NCBI GenBank assembly: GCA_951799405.1
Contig: OX637350.1
Coordinates: forward strand, 9,657,852-9,721,851
Length of the DNA: 64,000 bases
Direction of reading: 5' to 3'
Origin: Agapetus fuscipes
Taxonomy: Eukaryota > Arthropoda > Insecta > Trichoptera > Glossosomatidae
The notes under the pieces were generated by a model. That model saw nothing but the letters and a program-made list of their open reading frames with translations, did no database searches and was not told the origin of the DNA. The position numbers and the translations under genes are program-made. Each line of letters begins with the position of its first letter. The first letter of the stretch is position 1. Shown piece by piece: positions 44,910 through 54,812 of this stretch.

Positions 44910-46257
44910 TTAAGGATTTAAATCAAACAGGTTCATCGATTTGAAGAAATTATCAAAACAATAGACACTGATTGCTGCTAATACGCCACAAATCATTTTA
45001 CTTTCCTTGAAATGTACCTTTTTCTTTAACTGCAAGTTTGTTGGCTTGATTTTATTTTTTGTAACAATAATTAAAGCTGAAACCTCACTTTTTAACATTT
45101 TTTGAAGATTTTTTTATGGCAAGTTTTTCCTTGACTTATTAAAATTAAAAATTTCGATTCCAAAACTAAAAAGTACGGCTAATATTAAAATAATTTTATA
45201 TTTTCCAGAAGTTTCAAATTTCACCAAATTGAAATCATGAAACCTGATAAAATACCCATCCACTACCTATTTATGTTCCAACTCTCCCTGCATCTCTCTT
45301 TTAATGCAGCAGCAAATGATCGCATCCGCCTTCGGATTTTCATGAAATATTCAAGCTCTTGAGCCTCACAGGGGGAAACTGGGGAGAAAAATTTTAAAAG
45401 CCCTTGAAAAAGAAATCATTTATTTCACTTTTTTTTTTAAATGTGAACATTTATTACTAGAATATTACTCCCTACGCAAAACGTTGAGCTGTAAAAATAG
45501 AGCTCTTGTAGGACAAGGTTTTGATTTTTAATGAAGTCTGAGTAAGCATTACCGGTACATAATATTTAGTATTTAAAGTAAACACTAAAACCTTCAAATC
45601 ACTTTTGACACCCTTGGTGGTAATCGAACCCTAATCTTTAGGATGCAATGTAACGAATACGTAATTCGCGACTTCAGTAATTTTCAAGTAGGTACCTTAG
45701 AAACCTACCTCATTAATTTGTTAGCAGGTAATGTTTTCTTCCCTCATTCATTCCCTTAAAAGTCAAAAAAACTGTATGGAACTGAAAAGCGTCTCTTTTG
45801 AGCATTTTAGATTTTATTAATTTTTTGGTAAACCCAATAGATGAGTTTAAATTTTAAGGTTCATATTTGCGTACGAGAGGGAAGTCGTACTTCTTGTTTT
45901 TCACAAGAGCTTTGACCAGAAAATGTATGGCTTTTAAAAAGTGCCTCTTGTGGGCGTTTCAATATTTGTTTGGTTGAGTTAAACGCAAAGTTTCATACTG
46001 CGCGTACTACAGAGTAGTCATACGTTTTGCATGTATTTATACACGTCGTATGTGGTTATCACTTCTCTTACTGGAAGTTCATCTCAAGTTTATATAAGTG
46101 CATAATTGAGTTGAAACAATGTATGCGTAAATTATTAATAAACATATGAGACAGTCTAATTATGTGAATGTAATTTTTAATGATTATTTTCAGTTAATTA
46201 TTAAAAGTGTCTCAATAAAATTGCAATTTTTATTTAGGGCAATCTTATTTATTATAA
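44910..46257. other. no gene seen apart from a SINE-A fragment
   Basis: AT-rich. 45750-46000 carries two partial, MITE-G-like arm pairs (AAAAGCGTCTCTTTTGAGCA and AAAAGTGCCTCTTGTGGGCG) that are too decayed to delimit. Confidence 0.35.
45520..45660 (-). mobile_element. SINE-A 5' half, degraded
   Basis: Reverse copy with TCTGAGTAAGCATTACCGGT, CACTTTTGACACCCTTGGTG and a degenerate tRNA head (GTAATCGAACC). Confidence 0.6.
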
Positions 46258-46325
46258 GATTTCCTTAGCAACCCGGCCGGGTGACGACACAAAATTGTCA
46301 ATGCCAATTCACGTTCGAACCTTAT
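46258..46325 (-). mobile_element. MITE F fragment
   Basis: CAACCCGGCCGGGTGACGAC and TGTCAATGCCAATTCACGTT are the reverse of 4431-4485. Confidence 0.55.
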
Positions 46326-46739
46326 TCTTAAGCTCAAAGCTGAAATCCGACGCATCATTAGTGAGATACAGCCAAAGTAAACTAATTTCACTTAAAGTTT
46401 TAAAGACACGCAAACAATTTCTTCGATATTTGGGTCATCAATTTTGGATCGTACACTCGATGGTACCTGCACACACAGACACCGTCTTGAATCAAAACAA
46501 GTGAAAACTTCTATCTATTTGGTTCTGGGTTCGCCTTGTGTCCAGAGTCTAGAGAACTGGAGCGACTTCATCAACAAATTACCGGACGTAATGACATCAA
46601 ATTGAAATCGGCGCCAACTGCAAGGGAGGAGTACATACTGGACCATGAGACGTGCATCACTTCAAGTGTGAAAGCACCATTAAAATAACCAAATTACTTT
46701 TTAATTCTTTCCTTCTAAAGGTCCATGATATGAGTATCA

Positions 46740-46985
46740 GTACTGTACTGTACTGTATCCTGCCGCCGTTCCACTAGGGGTGGCCGGTACCTCCGCAGAT
46801 GCGCCTCCACTTTTTTCTGTCCTTACAAACCACTTTCATTTTCTCAATATTCATCACCTTTTTCATACATACTCTTCTCTTATTCTCACTCTGCAGGTTC
46901 CATTCTTTCGCAATCTCACCTATTTGGTCTAACCATTCTTTCCTCGATATGAGTATGGAAGATGTCATATTTTTAAGAAAATAAA
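46740..46985 (-). mobile_element. LINE 3' fragment with (ACAGT)n tail
   Basis: Minus-strand remnant encoding about 60 residues with KEWLDQIGEIAKEWNLQS, RRVCMKKVM and CKDRKKWRRICGGTGHP, the same reverse transcriptase C-terminus as at 12378-12719. The 3' end carries repeated ACAGT (plus strand ACTGT at 46743-46756). It lies close to, and opposite in orientation to, the related plus-strand fragment at 47030-47370. Confidence 0.75.
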
Positions 46986-47029
46986 TTGACTAACTAAATG
47001 CTTTTTTTTTTGTTTTTCAGCATACGCAA

Positions 47030-47370
47030 CATAAGCCGAAAGAGGATGTGAAAGTTAAGATACAAAAGAATGTGATGAGATGATTTGGGTATGTGGAAAG
47101 AATGAATGATGATAGATTGACAAAGTATATGTATATACAGAGTAAATTTGAAATGAAAAAGAGGAACGACACGACCGAGAAAAGTATGGAATTGAGGAGA
47201 TTGTAAAAGAATGGGATATACAAAAGAAATGGAAAAGAAGAAAAAGGTGATGGATATGAATTAATTGAACGAGTTATGTAAGGACAGGAAGAAGTGAAGG
47301 CAGCTCTGCAGAGGCTCTGGGTACCCCAATCGGAATGGCGATAGAGCTACAGTTACAGTTACAGCTAACA
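47030..47370 (+). mobile_element. degraded LINE 3' fragment with (ACAGTT)n tail
   Basis: Nucleotide-level relative of the LINE piece at 12378-12719: gaaagaggatgtgaaagtta at 47039, gaatgaatgatgatagattg at 47099, then aggacaggaagaag. It has stops and frameshifts throughout and ends in ACAGTTACAGTTACAG at 47346-47362. Confidence 0.7.
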
Positions 47371-47582
47371 AAAGTATTGATAAATATGTTCAGAAAGCAT
47401 CATTATTGATTCATGCTAAAAATGCGGTGCAAAATAATGTAAATACTATGATTAGTATGTTGTTTTTAACGGCATAAGACAAGGATGTTGTTTCGTTCGT
47501 GCCTATTTAGCATAGGCATTGTCAAATGTTCTAGAGATGCTTGATTTCTGTAGATCAATGATCTAATGATGAATTAATTAAT

Positions 47583-47815
47583 GATTTATAGGTTGATTTG
47601 AGGCTGACCACCCGTGCTGTAAAAAATGGTACACTTTGCCAACGTCAACCTGTTTCAGAGAAGGTCAGCTAAAGTTGCAGGGCTTATGTTCATTTGAGAT
47701 TTGGTTTTAATTTGTAAGTTCACATGCAGCATTTGTATATGTGACCTTACACGTGTTTATGAACATGCATGGTATATAAATTTTAAATGGTTATATATCT
47801 TTGAAACTTTGATTC
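47583..47815 (+). mobile_element. SINE-D
   Basis: ATTTATAGGTTGATTTGAGG, CCACCCGTGCTGTAAAAAAT, GTTGCAGGGCTTATGTTCAT, ATCTTTGAAACTTTGATT. Confidence 0.74.
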
Positions 47816-47829
47816 AGACCTTGACATCA

Positions 47830-48125
47830 GACCGGTCCGTAGTCCTATGGCAACAAATTGGACTCGTAAATGGAAGGTTGTGTGTTCTAATCCTAGCGGA
47901 GCACAAAAAATATAGGTACCATTAATATTTCCTAATGTGCTTGCTCTTTGCTGGGTTGAAAAATTCATAAAAGATCGGTCACTAAAGGTGTCACCATCCA
48001 GCCTTACAGCAACTGGGTCTTGCTTGAGTATTGACGCTTTGTAGCGAGGTATTGTTAAACAACACCAAGTGTCATAGGCCCCTAGAGTCTCTAAAATCTA
48101 AGGAGTCTCCCGCAACGGATTTCTT
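47830..48125 (+). mobile_element. SINE-B variant with alternative 3' end
   Basis: Head GACCGGTCCGTAGTCCTATG, centre CATCCAGCCTTACAGCAACT, then at about 48039 it switches to AAGTGTCATAGGCCCCTAGA and GGAGTCTCCCGC instead of the usual AAGCTCGCAGAGGGCTC end. Confidence 0.7.
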
Positions 48126-48650
48126 ACAAAAAATAATATTTTTGAACTCATTCTTTCTCGATGTAAGATTTGCCATCTTCCTGAAATATTCTAGGACTCC
48201 CATCAGCTCAGTAGCGTCTCTCATTCGGACGCTTAGATAGACTAGAACACCCAGGTCAGCCTCTACCTACACACAAAGCCAACTTACTTCAATACCATCC
48301 CTTCCCCAGCCATCCCTGCATAAATTTCCCAGTGTTTCACCCTGCGCTGGCAACCCCTGGACTAGTTAATCATGTTAATTATCATTACACCGGAATTTTT
48401 CAAAGAATTATGTACCCGGAAAACGCGACAGAGATTTTCGGCTCCCTTTTTGATGGAAATGAAATCTCTGTTGCATCATGAAAGTAAAATATGAAACTAT
48501 GGGCATTTTTTGTGTTACTTTAATATATACTCAAAATATGCAAAATGTAGTTTTTAGAGTTTATAAAATTGGAATTTGATTTCTGTTTTAGTTTTGATGT
48601 CCATAGATATTATTATTTATTGATTTAAAAAATGTAATTTGTCGTGTATA
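48126..48650. other. possible conserved noncoding block
   Basis: 48180-48480 is balanced in composition, with CCATCAGCTCAGTAGCGTCT and GTTAATCATGTTAATTATCA; unique in the window; no coding frame. Confidence 0.3.
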
Positions 48651-48905
48651 TTCCTTGACTTGTAGGTTGGTATGCGGCTGACCACCCATGCTGTAAAAAT
48701 GGTTCACTTTGCCAATGTCACCCCTGTTACAGGGAAGGACGACAAGAGTTGCAGGGTGTATGTCCATTTTAGATTTGGTTTTTTTGTTGTAGGTTCACGT
48801 GCGGCATGTGCAAGCGCGAACTTGTACGTGTCTGGTTGTGAAAATGCATGTAATGTGAATCTCCAATGTAACATATCTTTGCAACTTAGATTAGATTAGA
48901 TTAGT
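48651..48905 (+). mobile_element. SINE-D, full length, longest internal open frame
   Basis: TTCCTTGACTTGTAGGTTGG to GCAACTTAGATTAGATTAG. An ATG at 48672 opens a 75-codon frame through the whole element into the tail. Confidence 0.82.
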
Positions 48906-48941
48906 TTGAGTATTTAAAAAACTGTGTAAATGCATATTTCA

Positions 48942-49253
48942 AATTTTGAAAAGATTTTTGTGAAACACTGTGGAAATTCATTTTAAAAAATTGATTATTT
49001 TTCAATAAAAATTAAAAAATAAAAGAAATTAAAAACTTTGTTTTATTCCACTTTTATTGTTTTTGAGTATGTTACAAACGTTTTCGGAATACCTTCCATC
49101 ATCGGGTAACAACAATTAGTAATTGTTGTTACCCGATGATGGAAGGTATTCCGAAAACGTTTGTAACATACTCAAAAACAATAAAAGTGGAATAAAACAA
49201 AGTTTTTAATTTCTTTTATTTTTTAATTTTTATTGAAAAATAATCAATTTTTT
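48942..49253. mobile_element. young foldback element with hammerhead-like motifs
   Basis: Near-perfect palindrome of two ~134-bp arms (48985-49118 and 49120-49253) around G49119, with an 11-bp target duplication TGCATATTTCA (48931-48941 and 49254-49264). The plus-strand motif has stem I TGTTAC/GTAACA (49127-49132 with 49163-49168), CCGATGA (49133-49139), stem II GGAA/TTCC (49141-49152), GAAA (49153-49156) and ACGTTT. The first box is CCGATGA instead of CTGATGA, a core change expected to impair cleavage. The mirrored motif lies on the minus strand in the left arm. Confidence 0.7.
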
Positions 49254-49329
49254 TGCATATTTCATATCTTTAATAACATAAAATCTCAGTTGCAAAACAA
49301 TTTTGAAATTAAATTTCATGTTTAATTTA

Positions 49330-49532
49330 GACCGGTCTGTGGTCTAGTGGTAACGCTTTGGACTCGTAAATGGAAAGTCGTGGGCTTGAATCCCGGCAGA
49401 GTACAAAAAATATACCATTATATTTCCAAAAATGCTCATCGCTGGGCTGAAAAATTCAGATACATTTACCAAAGACCAGTCACCAAAGGTCCATCCTACC
49501 CTTACAGCAAATGAGTCTTGAGAATTAGCAAA
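49330..49532 (+). mobile_element. SINE-B, 3' truncated
   Basis: Good head: GACCGGTCTGTGGTCTAGTG, GGCTTGAATCCCGGCAGAG, then CATCGCTGGGCTGAAAAATT and GTCACCAAAGGTCCATCC, ending near GTCTTGAGAATTAGC. Confidence 0.78.
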
Positions 49533-49639
49533 AACCCAAAATAGAGCACCTTTTAAATAATATATTTGTGGTCCGACTAGAATAAAACCTTCCGATTACG
49601 GGCCAGAAACAATTGAAGATTGAAGAATCATCAAAATCA

Positions 49640-49855
49640 AGTACGTATGAGATTGACCGCTCCCCTCCCCCCCCCCTGCCCCCCCGTTTTCAGGAAAAGG
49701 CGGTAGGAGTTGCAAGGCTTATTTTCATACGAGTTTTGCTTTGTTTTCTTGTAAATACACATACAGCATATGTAAGTGCGAACTTCAAGTCTCTGCTTGT
49801 CAATATATATTTGCAAATTGACCATACGAGTATATATTTTAAAATACGATTATTG
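49640..49855 (+). mobile_element. SINE-D fragment, host of the RTE insertion
   Basis: CCGTTTTCAGGAAAAGGCGG, GTTGCAAGGCTTATTTTCAT, ACAGCATATGTAAGTGCGAA; includes a poly-C tract at 49665-49685. The RTE fragment 49867-50267 lies at its 3' end. Confidence 0.6.
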
Positions 49856-49866
49856 ATTATATACAT

Positions 49867-50267
49867 CTTCTTCTTCTTCAGCCTGTATTGATCGTCCACT
49901 CCTGGACGTACGCCTCCTCTCGCATTTTCCATTCATTTCTATCCTGAGCGATCCGCATCCAGGCAAGCCCCGCACTTCTCTGAACATCGTCGCGCCAACG
50001 CAACTGTGGGCGCCCAACTCCACGCTTTACCGTCCTTGGGCACCAGCACAGCAGTCGCTTTGTCCACTTTTCATCTGGATCGCGAGCGACATGTCCTGCC
50101 CATAGCCACTTGAGGGTTTCGGCTATCTTGATGACATCGGAAACCTTTGTCCTGGCTCTTATGTCCTCATTTCTGAGTCTGTCCCGCAAACTGACACCCA
50201 ACATGGCTCTCTCCATTGCTCTCTGTGTGACTCTTAGCTTGTGGGCACTTTTTTGTGACATTGTGAC
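49867..50267 (-). mobile_element. RTE-like LINE 3' fragment with 9-bp target duplication
   Basis: A 401-bp 5'-truncated LINE insertion flanked by the direct repeat TATATACAT (49858-49866 and 50268-50276). It encodes about 120 residues of a reverse transcriptase C-terminus: LRVTQRAMERAMLGVSLRD, RNEDIRARTKVSDV, LKWLWAGHVAR, GRPQLRWRDDV, then RNEWKMREEAYVQEW. That series is common in insect RTE-type retroelements. The stop codon TGA lies inside the (GAA)n-like tail, so there is practically no 3' UTR, an RTE hallmark. It landed at the end of a SINE-D copy. Confidence 0.82.
49878..50267 (-). pseudogene. reverse transcriptase C-terminal fragment (RTE-like)
   Basis: Open for the whole insertion but missing the endonuclease and the catalytic palm, so it cannot act. 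The conserved block ends with AYVQEWTINTG and a stop. The frame extends a few codons into flanking DNA, which explains a longer apparent ORF to 50276. Confidence 0.75.
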
Positions 50268-50587
50268 TATATACATATAATAGATTATAGGTTACGTTAC
50301 AAAATATGTGATAAACACGGTTCAGCATGCTCATAATGCATGTAGCTCCGTGTACTCGGCTGACCATGGAGCTGGTCGCATGATGTGCCCGACCATGCAT
50401 GCCATAACCACGTTAAGCTCGGCTAAGTGCATCAGTGAGCCCGCCACGAGGTCAACTCTTTCCCGCCTTTTTTGCACATTTTTTGCCATCGATTTTAACA
50501 TGGCAACTTCGATTCTTGGCGTTTTACATTATCCGCTAACGAAATTAGCGCAATCACTTGGCAACTAAAGGTCACTGCATTTTTGTA

Positions 50588-50790
50588 TAATAATAATAAT
50601 AATAATTGTTTATTCCAGCTTAGTCATGTGGAGGGTGCAATACATGACCAGCCATAAAAAAAAACAGCAATAGAAAAGTACATGGAAGAAAAATACAAAA
50701 ATGCAGAAAATACAAAAGCAGAAATATATGAGAAAAAAATAATAATTATAAATGAGGAGGGATAAGAACATTATTTTTGCTTGGCGCTTT
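50588..50790 (-). mobile_element. non-LTR 3' UTR fragment with (ATT)n tail
   Basis: Plus strand begins with (AAT)n at 50588-50606, then TGTTTATTCCAGCTTAG. On the minus strand this is a GGAATAAACA-type 3' end plus (ATT)n tail, typical of LINE or SINE 3' ends. No coding part remains. It runs into a SINE-B 3' fragment at about 50797. Confidence 0.55.
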
Positions 50791-50796
50791 TTACAG

Positions 50797-50880
50797 CGCC
50801 GACTAAGCTCGCAGATGGCTCTTGAGATATGATTCACACAAAAACAACTCTCACCAAATAAATAAACCTTACATTTTTAT
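50797..50880 (+). mobile_element. SINE-B 3' end fragment
   Basis: GACTAAGCTCGCAGATGGCT, TGAGATATGATTCACACAAA and CTCACCAAATAAATAAACC match the SINE-B 3' end. A SINE-D copy follows immediately. Confidence 0.65.
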
Positions 50881-51095
50881 TACCACCCGTACTGTAAAAA
50901 ATGGTTCACTTTGCCAATGTCAACCCTGTTTCAGGGAAGGTCAGCAAGAGTTGCAGGGCTCATGATGATTTTAGATTGGGTATTTATGTTGTGAGTCTAC
51001 GTTCGGTATGTGTAACCGCGAACTTTCACGTGTCTGCTCGTGGGATAGCATGTAATATGAATCTTAAGTGTAATATATCTTTGCAATTTAGTTGG
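50881..51095 (+). mobile_element. SINE-D, 5' truncated
   Basis: CCACCCGTACTGTAAAAAAT, AAGGTCAGCAAGAGTTGCAG, TCTGCTCGTGGGATAGCATG, ATCTTTGCAATTTAG. Confidence 0.75.
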
Positions 51096-51239
51096 TAATC
51101 ATTATTCAGTTAAAATTATTTGCTTAATCGATAATAAATTCATAGCCTTATTTGAGCACAAATGTTTTAAGTTTTTTAACTGGTTAAACAAATGTCACTG
51201 GGTAGTTTTTAGTAAATAATTCATTTAAAAACTGTAAGT

Positions 51240-51330
51240 AATGAATTATTAATAGCTATTTCTGGCCAGGCAAAATAGGTTGGTGAATTGCATTCCTCAC
51301 AAATCTATTTAAACATAAATAGAAACAAAA
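51240..51330 (+). mobile_element. SINE-C 3'-end fragment
   Basis: TCTGGCCAGGCAAAATAGGT and CACAAATCTATTTAAACATA match the SINE-C 3' end. The head is absent. Confidence 0.6.
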
Positions 51331-51403
51331 AGCCCCATCTGATGCAGTTCAGCTGAAATTAAATCGATCAACAAATTAAAATTTCTTCAGTATGGTGAAG
51401 GTA

Positions 51404-51437
51404 TTTTATTTATTTATTTATTTATTTATTTATTCGT
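51404..51437 (-). repeat. (AATA)n LINE 3' tail
   Basis: Plus strand reads TTTA repeated about eight times. It is the 3' tail of the minus-strand LINE, the signature left by target-primed reverse transcription. Confidence 0.9.
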
Positions 51438-51933
51438 TAACGGCACATTGTGCCTTTTACATGTATACATAAATAGAAATAAAAAACATTACAAACATAA
51501 TAGTATCAAAATAAAACAGATTACTACAAAATAAAGCTTACTACAAGATTACTACAGAATAAAAGTAGAAGATCTTTATGCAAAAAGTAAGAAGACGAAG
51601 AGAAAAACATATGAGAGAAAAGATAGAAGAAAAACATAAGAGCAATGAGCATATAGCATATAGAGCAATAAGAGCATAATCAAGTAATAAATATTAAAAC
51701 TTAGGTAAAATAGAAGAAAGCACAGATGAGGGTAAATAAAAATTGAAATACACTACAAAAAAGTTAACAAAATAAGTAGAAAAAAAAAAAAAAAACAAAG
51801 ATAAAACAAAAGACAAAAGCAAGGTCCTATATTAAAGTAACAAAAATAAACTAGAAATTGGATAAAACTAGAGTAAAACAATAGTACAGTACAATATTAT
51901 ATGAGATGCAACTCTACAATAATTATTATGCAC

Positions 51934-52733
51934 TTATTGTGTACCATGGGAGTTGAAGTACTTGATTAAATTATATTTGTATCTATTTGGATTAGTATGA
52001 GTGTCAGAATCTATTTCATTGTATATATTACCCAAACGTTGAATACGTATTAGTGGGCTGTAGAAGTGTGTAGATGTATGTGTGGATACAGTGCGATAAG
52101 GAACTAAATTGCGGGTAATAAATGAAGGGATGGAGAAATTCAATACGGAAAGTAGGATTGGTGAATCAATTAAGGAGTGTTTAATTTTAAAAAGCACAAT
52201 GAGGTCATTGATTAAACGCCTATCAGCGAGACTATTAAGATTCAAAATACTAAGTAAATATTGTGCATTAAATTCAGAGACAGGTATTCTTAATTTGAAA
52301 TTAATAATTTTTAAAAATTTAAGTTGAATGCGCTCAATGGCTTTTATATGACAGGCATAATAGGGTGACCATACGGGGGAACAATATTCCATGGAACTTC
52401 TAACTAGTGACATGTAAAGCGTTTTGATACTATGAATATTATTGAAGTCCTTGGTTGTTCTTGCTACAAAGCCCAACATTTTCATTCCCTTACCCGCAAC
52501 ATAGTTTATATGATTTATAAACGATAATTTGTGATCAAATAAAACACCTAAGTCAGAAATAACCAAGACACTATTTAACTTTTGTTGACCTATGAAATAA
52601 TCATGCAAACAGGGATTTTTAATTTTATAAAATCTCATTATTTGGCATTTAGAAATGTTAAGGTTTAGGTTATTGAAGTGACACCAGTCAACTAGTTTAT
52701 CCAATGATGATTGAAGTTTAAGATTATCATCAT
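51934..52733 (-). pseudogene. LINE ORF2, C-terminal part (RT thumb region) after frameshift
   Basis: Continuation of ORF2 in another frame. It carries the expected post-palm pattern: LVDWCHFNNLNLNISKCQIM, then DLGVLFDHKLSFINHI, then LYMSLVRSSMEYCSPVWSP, all typical of CR1/Jockey reverse transcriptase thumb segments. It ends in a normal stop at 51934-51936. The join to the upstream part needs only a single-base indel in TTTTTTAG, so the lesion is probably recent or could be a sequencing error in a homopolymer. No RNase H domain is visible, as expected for CR1-type elements. Confidence 0.85.
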
Positions 52734-54812
52734 TTATTCTATCACTCTAAAAAATTTGACATCATCTGCAAAAAGAAGAACATGACAGTCGAGGAAAATA
52801 TTAGCAATATCATCTAAAAATAAGAGAAACAAATAGGGACCTAAATGGGAGCCTTGCGGAACACCACTCTTTTGGCAGAATGTGAAGGATTTGCAGTTAT
52901 TGATCTTTACCGATAACTGTCTATTAGAAAGATAGCACGTCAACCAGGAGAGAAAGTGGCCACTTATTCCCATTTTCTCAAGTTTAAAGAGGAGTAATTT
53001 GTGAGATACAGAGTCAAATGCTTTACTGAAATCCGTATAGATGACGTCAACTTGTTTGCGCCAAGATAGGGCATCAGATATATAATTTTCGTAGACCAAC
53101 AGATTAGATAGAGTGGACCTATTTGGTAGGAACCCATGTTGGAAGGGGGAGACGGATTTGGTTATAATAAAAGATAATTTACTAAGGATGAGTTTTTCAA
53201 AAAGTTTTGGTATCGCAGATAAGATGCTTATTGGTCTATAGTTTAAAACATTATGTTTGTCACCATTCTTGAAAACAGGAGTTAGATAGCTTGCTTTCCA
53301 TAAGTCAGGGAAGATACCAGAAGAGAGGGATAAGTTAAATAAACTACAAAGTGGTTCTGATAGAGTATTAACACAGTGTTTGAGTAATATAGAGGGGATA
53401 TTATCAGGGCCAGGATTTGTTGTGCCTTTCATGAGTTGAATGTGAACAGTTACATCAGAAGTTTTAAACGATAAATTGGATACATGGAGATCAATGTTGG
53501 AAGAGAAGTTGCACAAATTGTTAGTGGAATCATCCGTAAAGACACTATTAAAGAATATAGCAAATAGATCAGCTATGCCCTGAGCATTGTCAGCAGTATT
53601 GTGATCCATGTAGACATTTGAGGGTATACCAGAGTCACCTTTACGGAGAGAGTTAGTAAACGACCAGAACTTTTTTATATCCGATTGGACAGAGCTCTCA
53701 ACTGCAATTATAAAGCTTTTATAACATTTGCCAGAAAGGGTTTTGCAGTGAGTACGCAAAATTTTAAAATCATTGTAATTTTGTGGGGAGTGTGATGTTA
53801 TATAATTTATATGAGCGAGTTTTTTACGACGAATAGCATTAATAAGTTCAGCACTAAACCAAACTGGATAGGTAGAAAAACGAGTATTAGAATGGTAATT
53901 TGGAATAGATTGAGTAACGGCATCATTAAGTTTAGAATAAAACAGAGATGTAATGTTGTTTATGTTGCAAGATCTGTTGGAAGTGTCGTTTAAATTAACA
54001 TGTTTTAGGAAAGACCAATCCACCTGATCCAAAAGTGTGTTCAATTTATCAAAGTCAGCATTGTGCAGATTGGGTTTGGTGTTTATGAATTGAAGGTTAG
54101 GATCAGAGCGATAGGGGACTGTAATGGAAAGAGGGGGATGATATCCATCAACCGGAACAAGAACTTCGCAAGATTTACCAACCACAATTTGGGAAATGTT
54201 ACTGAAAACCAGGTCAAGAGTACGCTGGTGATCGTTCAATATATAGTTTACTTGAGAAAAGTTAAGATAATTACAAAAATCAATTATTATACCATCAGCT
54301 TCAGAAAAGTTCAACAAATGGGGCTGTGGCGAAGGCGAATCGCATAGATTCCAATTTATGTTTGGGAGGTTAAAGTCCCCCATGAGTATGAACTTAGAAG
54401 AGGGAAATTTAGATTTGATTAGTTCCATTTCGTTGACTAAGGTATTATATAAATCAATACTTGAGTTTGGAGGCAAATAAAGACAACCTATGATGGTTGA
54501 CACTGGCTTAGTGTAAGCCATCACAAACAATAGTTCGATTGATTTTGAAAAACAAGGAATTATTTTAGATTTAATATTTTTCGAGATAGCAACTAGAACC
54601 CCCCCTCCACGAGACTTGGAGCTAGTCAATGGAGATCTATCACAGCGATAGACAGAGTGATTTATAAATCCAAGCTCCGAAGAGAAAATATCATTATTTA
54701 ACCAAGTCTCAGTGAGAGCATAAATGTCAACGGTACCTATGGAGGCTTGAACATACAGATCTCCAATCTTACTACGCAGTCCACGTACATTTTGGTAGTA
54801 TAATGTTAATTG
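52734..54812 (-). pseudogene. LINE ORF2, N-terminal part: AP endonuclease and reverse transcriptase
   Basis: This frame follows the ORF1 stop without a gap. It encodes the element's endonuclease, which nicks the target, and its reverse transcriptase, which copies RNA onto the nick. Endonuclease motifs in order: YYQNVRG (residues 5-11), ALTETWL (32-38), RGGGVLVAI, MGDFNLP (144-150), LDLVFSN and YHPPL (His about 225). Reverse transcriptase motifs: NYRPISIL, QHGFLPNRST, TDFSKAFD (593-600), SGVPQGS, then LLFADD (Asp 683-684). The first in-frame AUG is only at about residue 98, after two catalytic positions, so ORF2 has no usable start of its own. A one-base frameshift at a run of T's (about 52742) ends this frame eight residues after FADD. 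I call it a pseudogene for that reason. Confidence 0.9.

Noticed and set aside
53811..54347. Plus-strand frames of 60-94 codons inside the LINE
   Set aside because: Shadows of the minus-strand ORF2, whose motifs are unmistakable.
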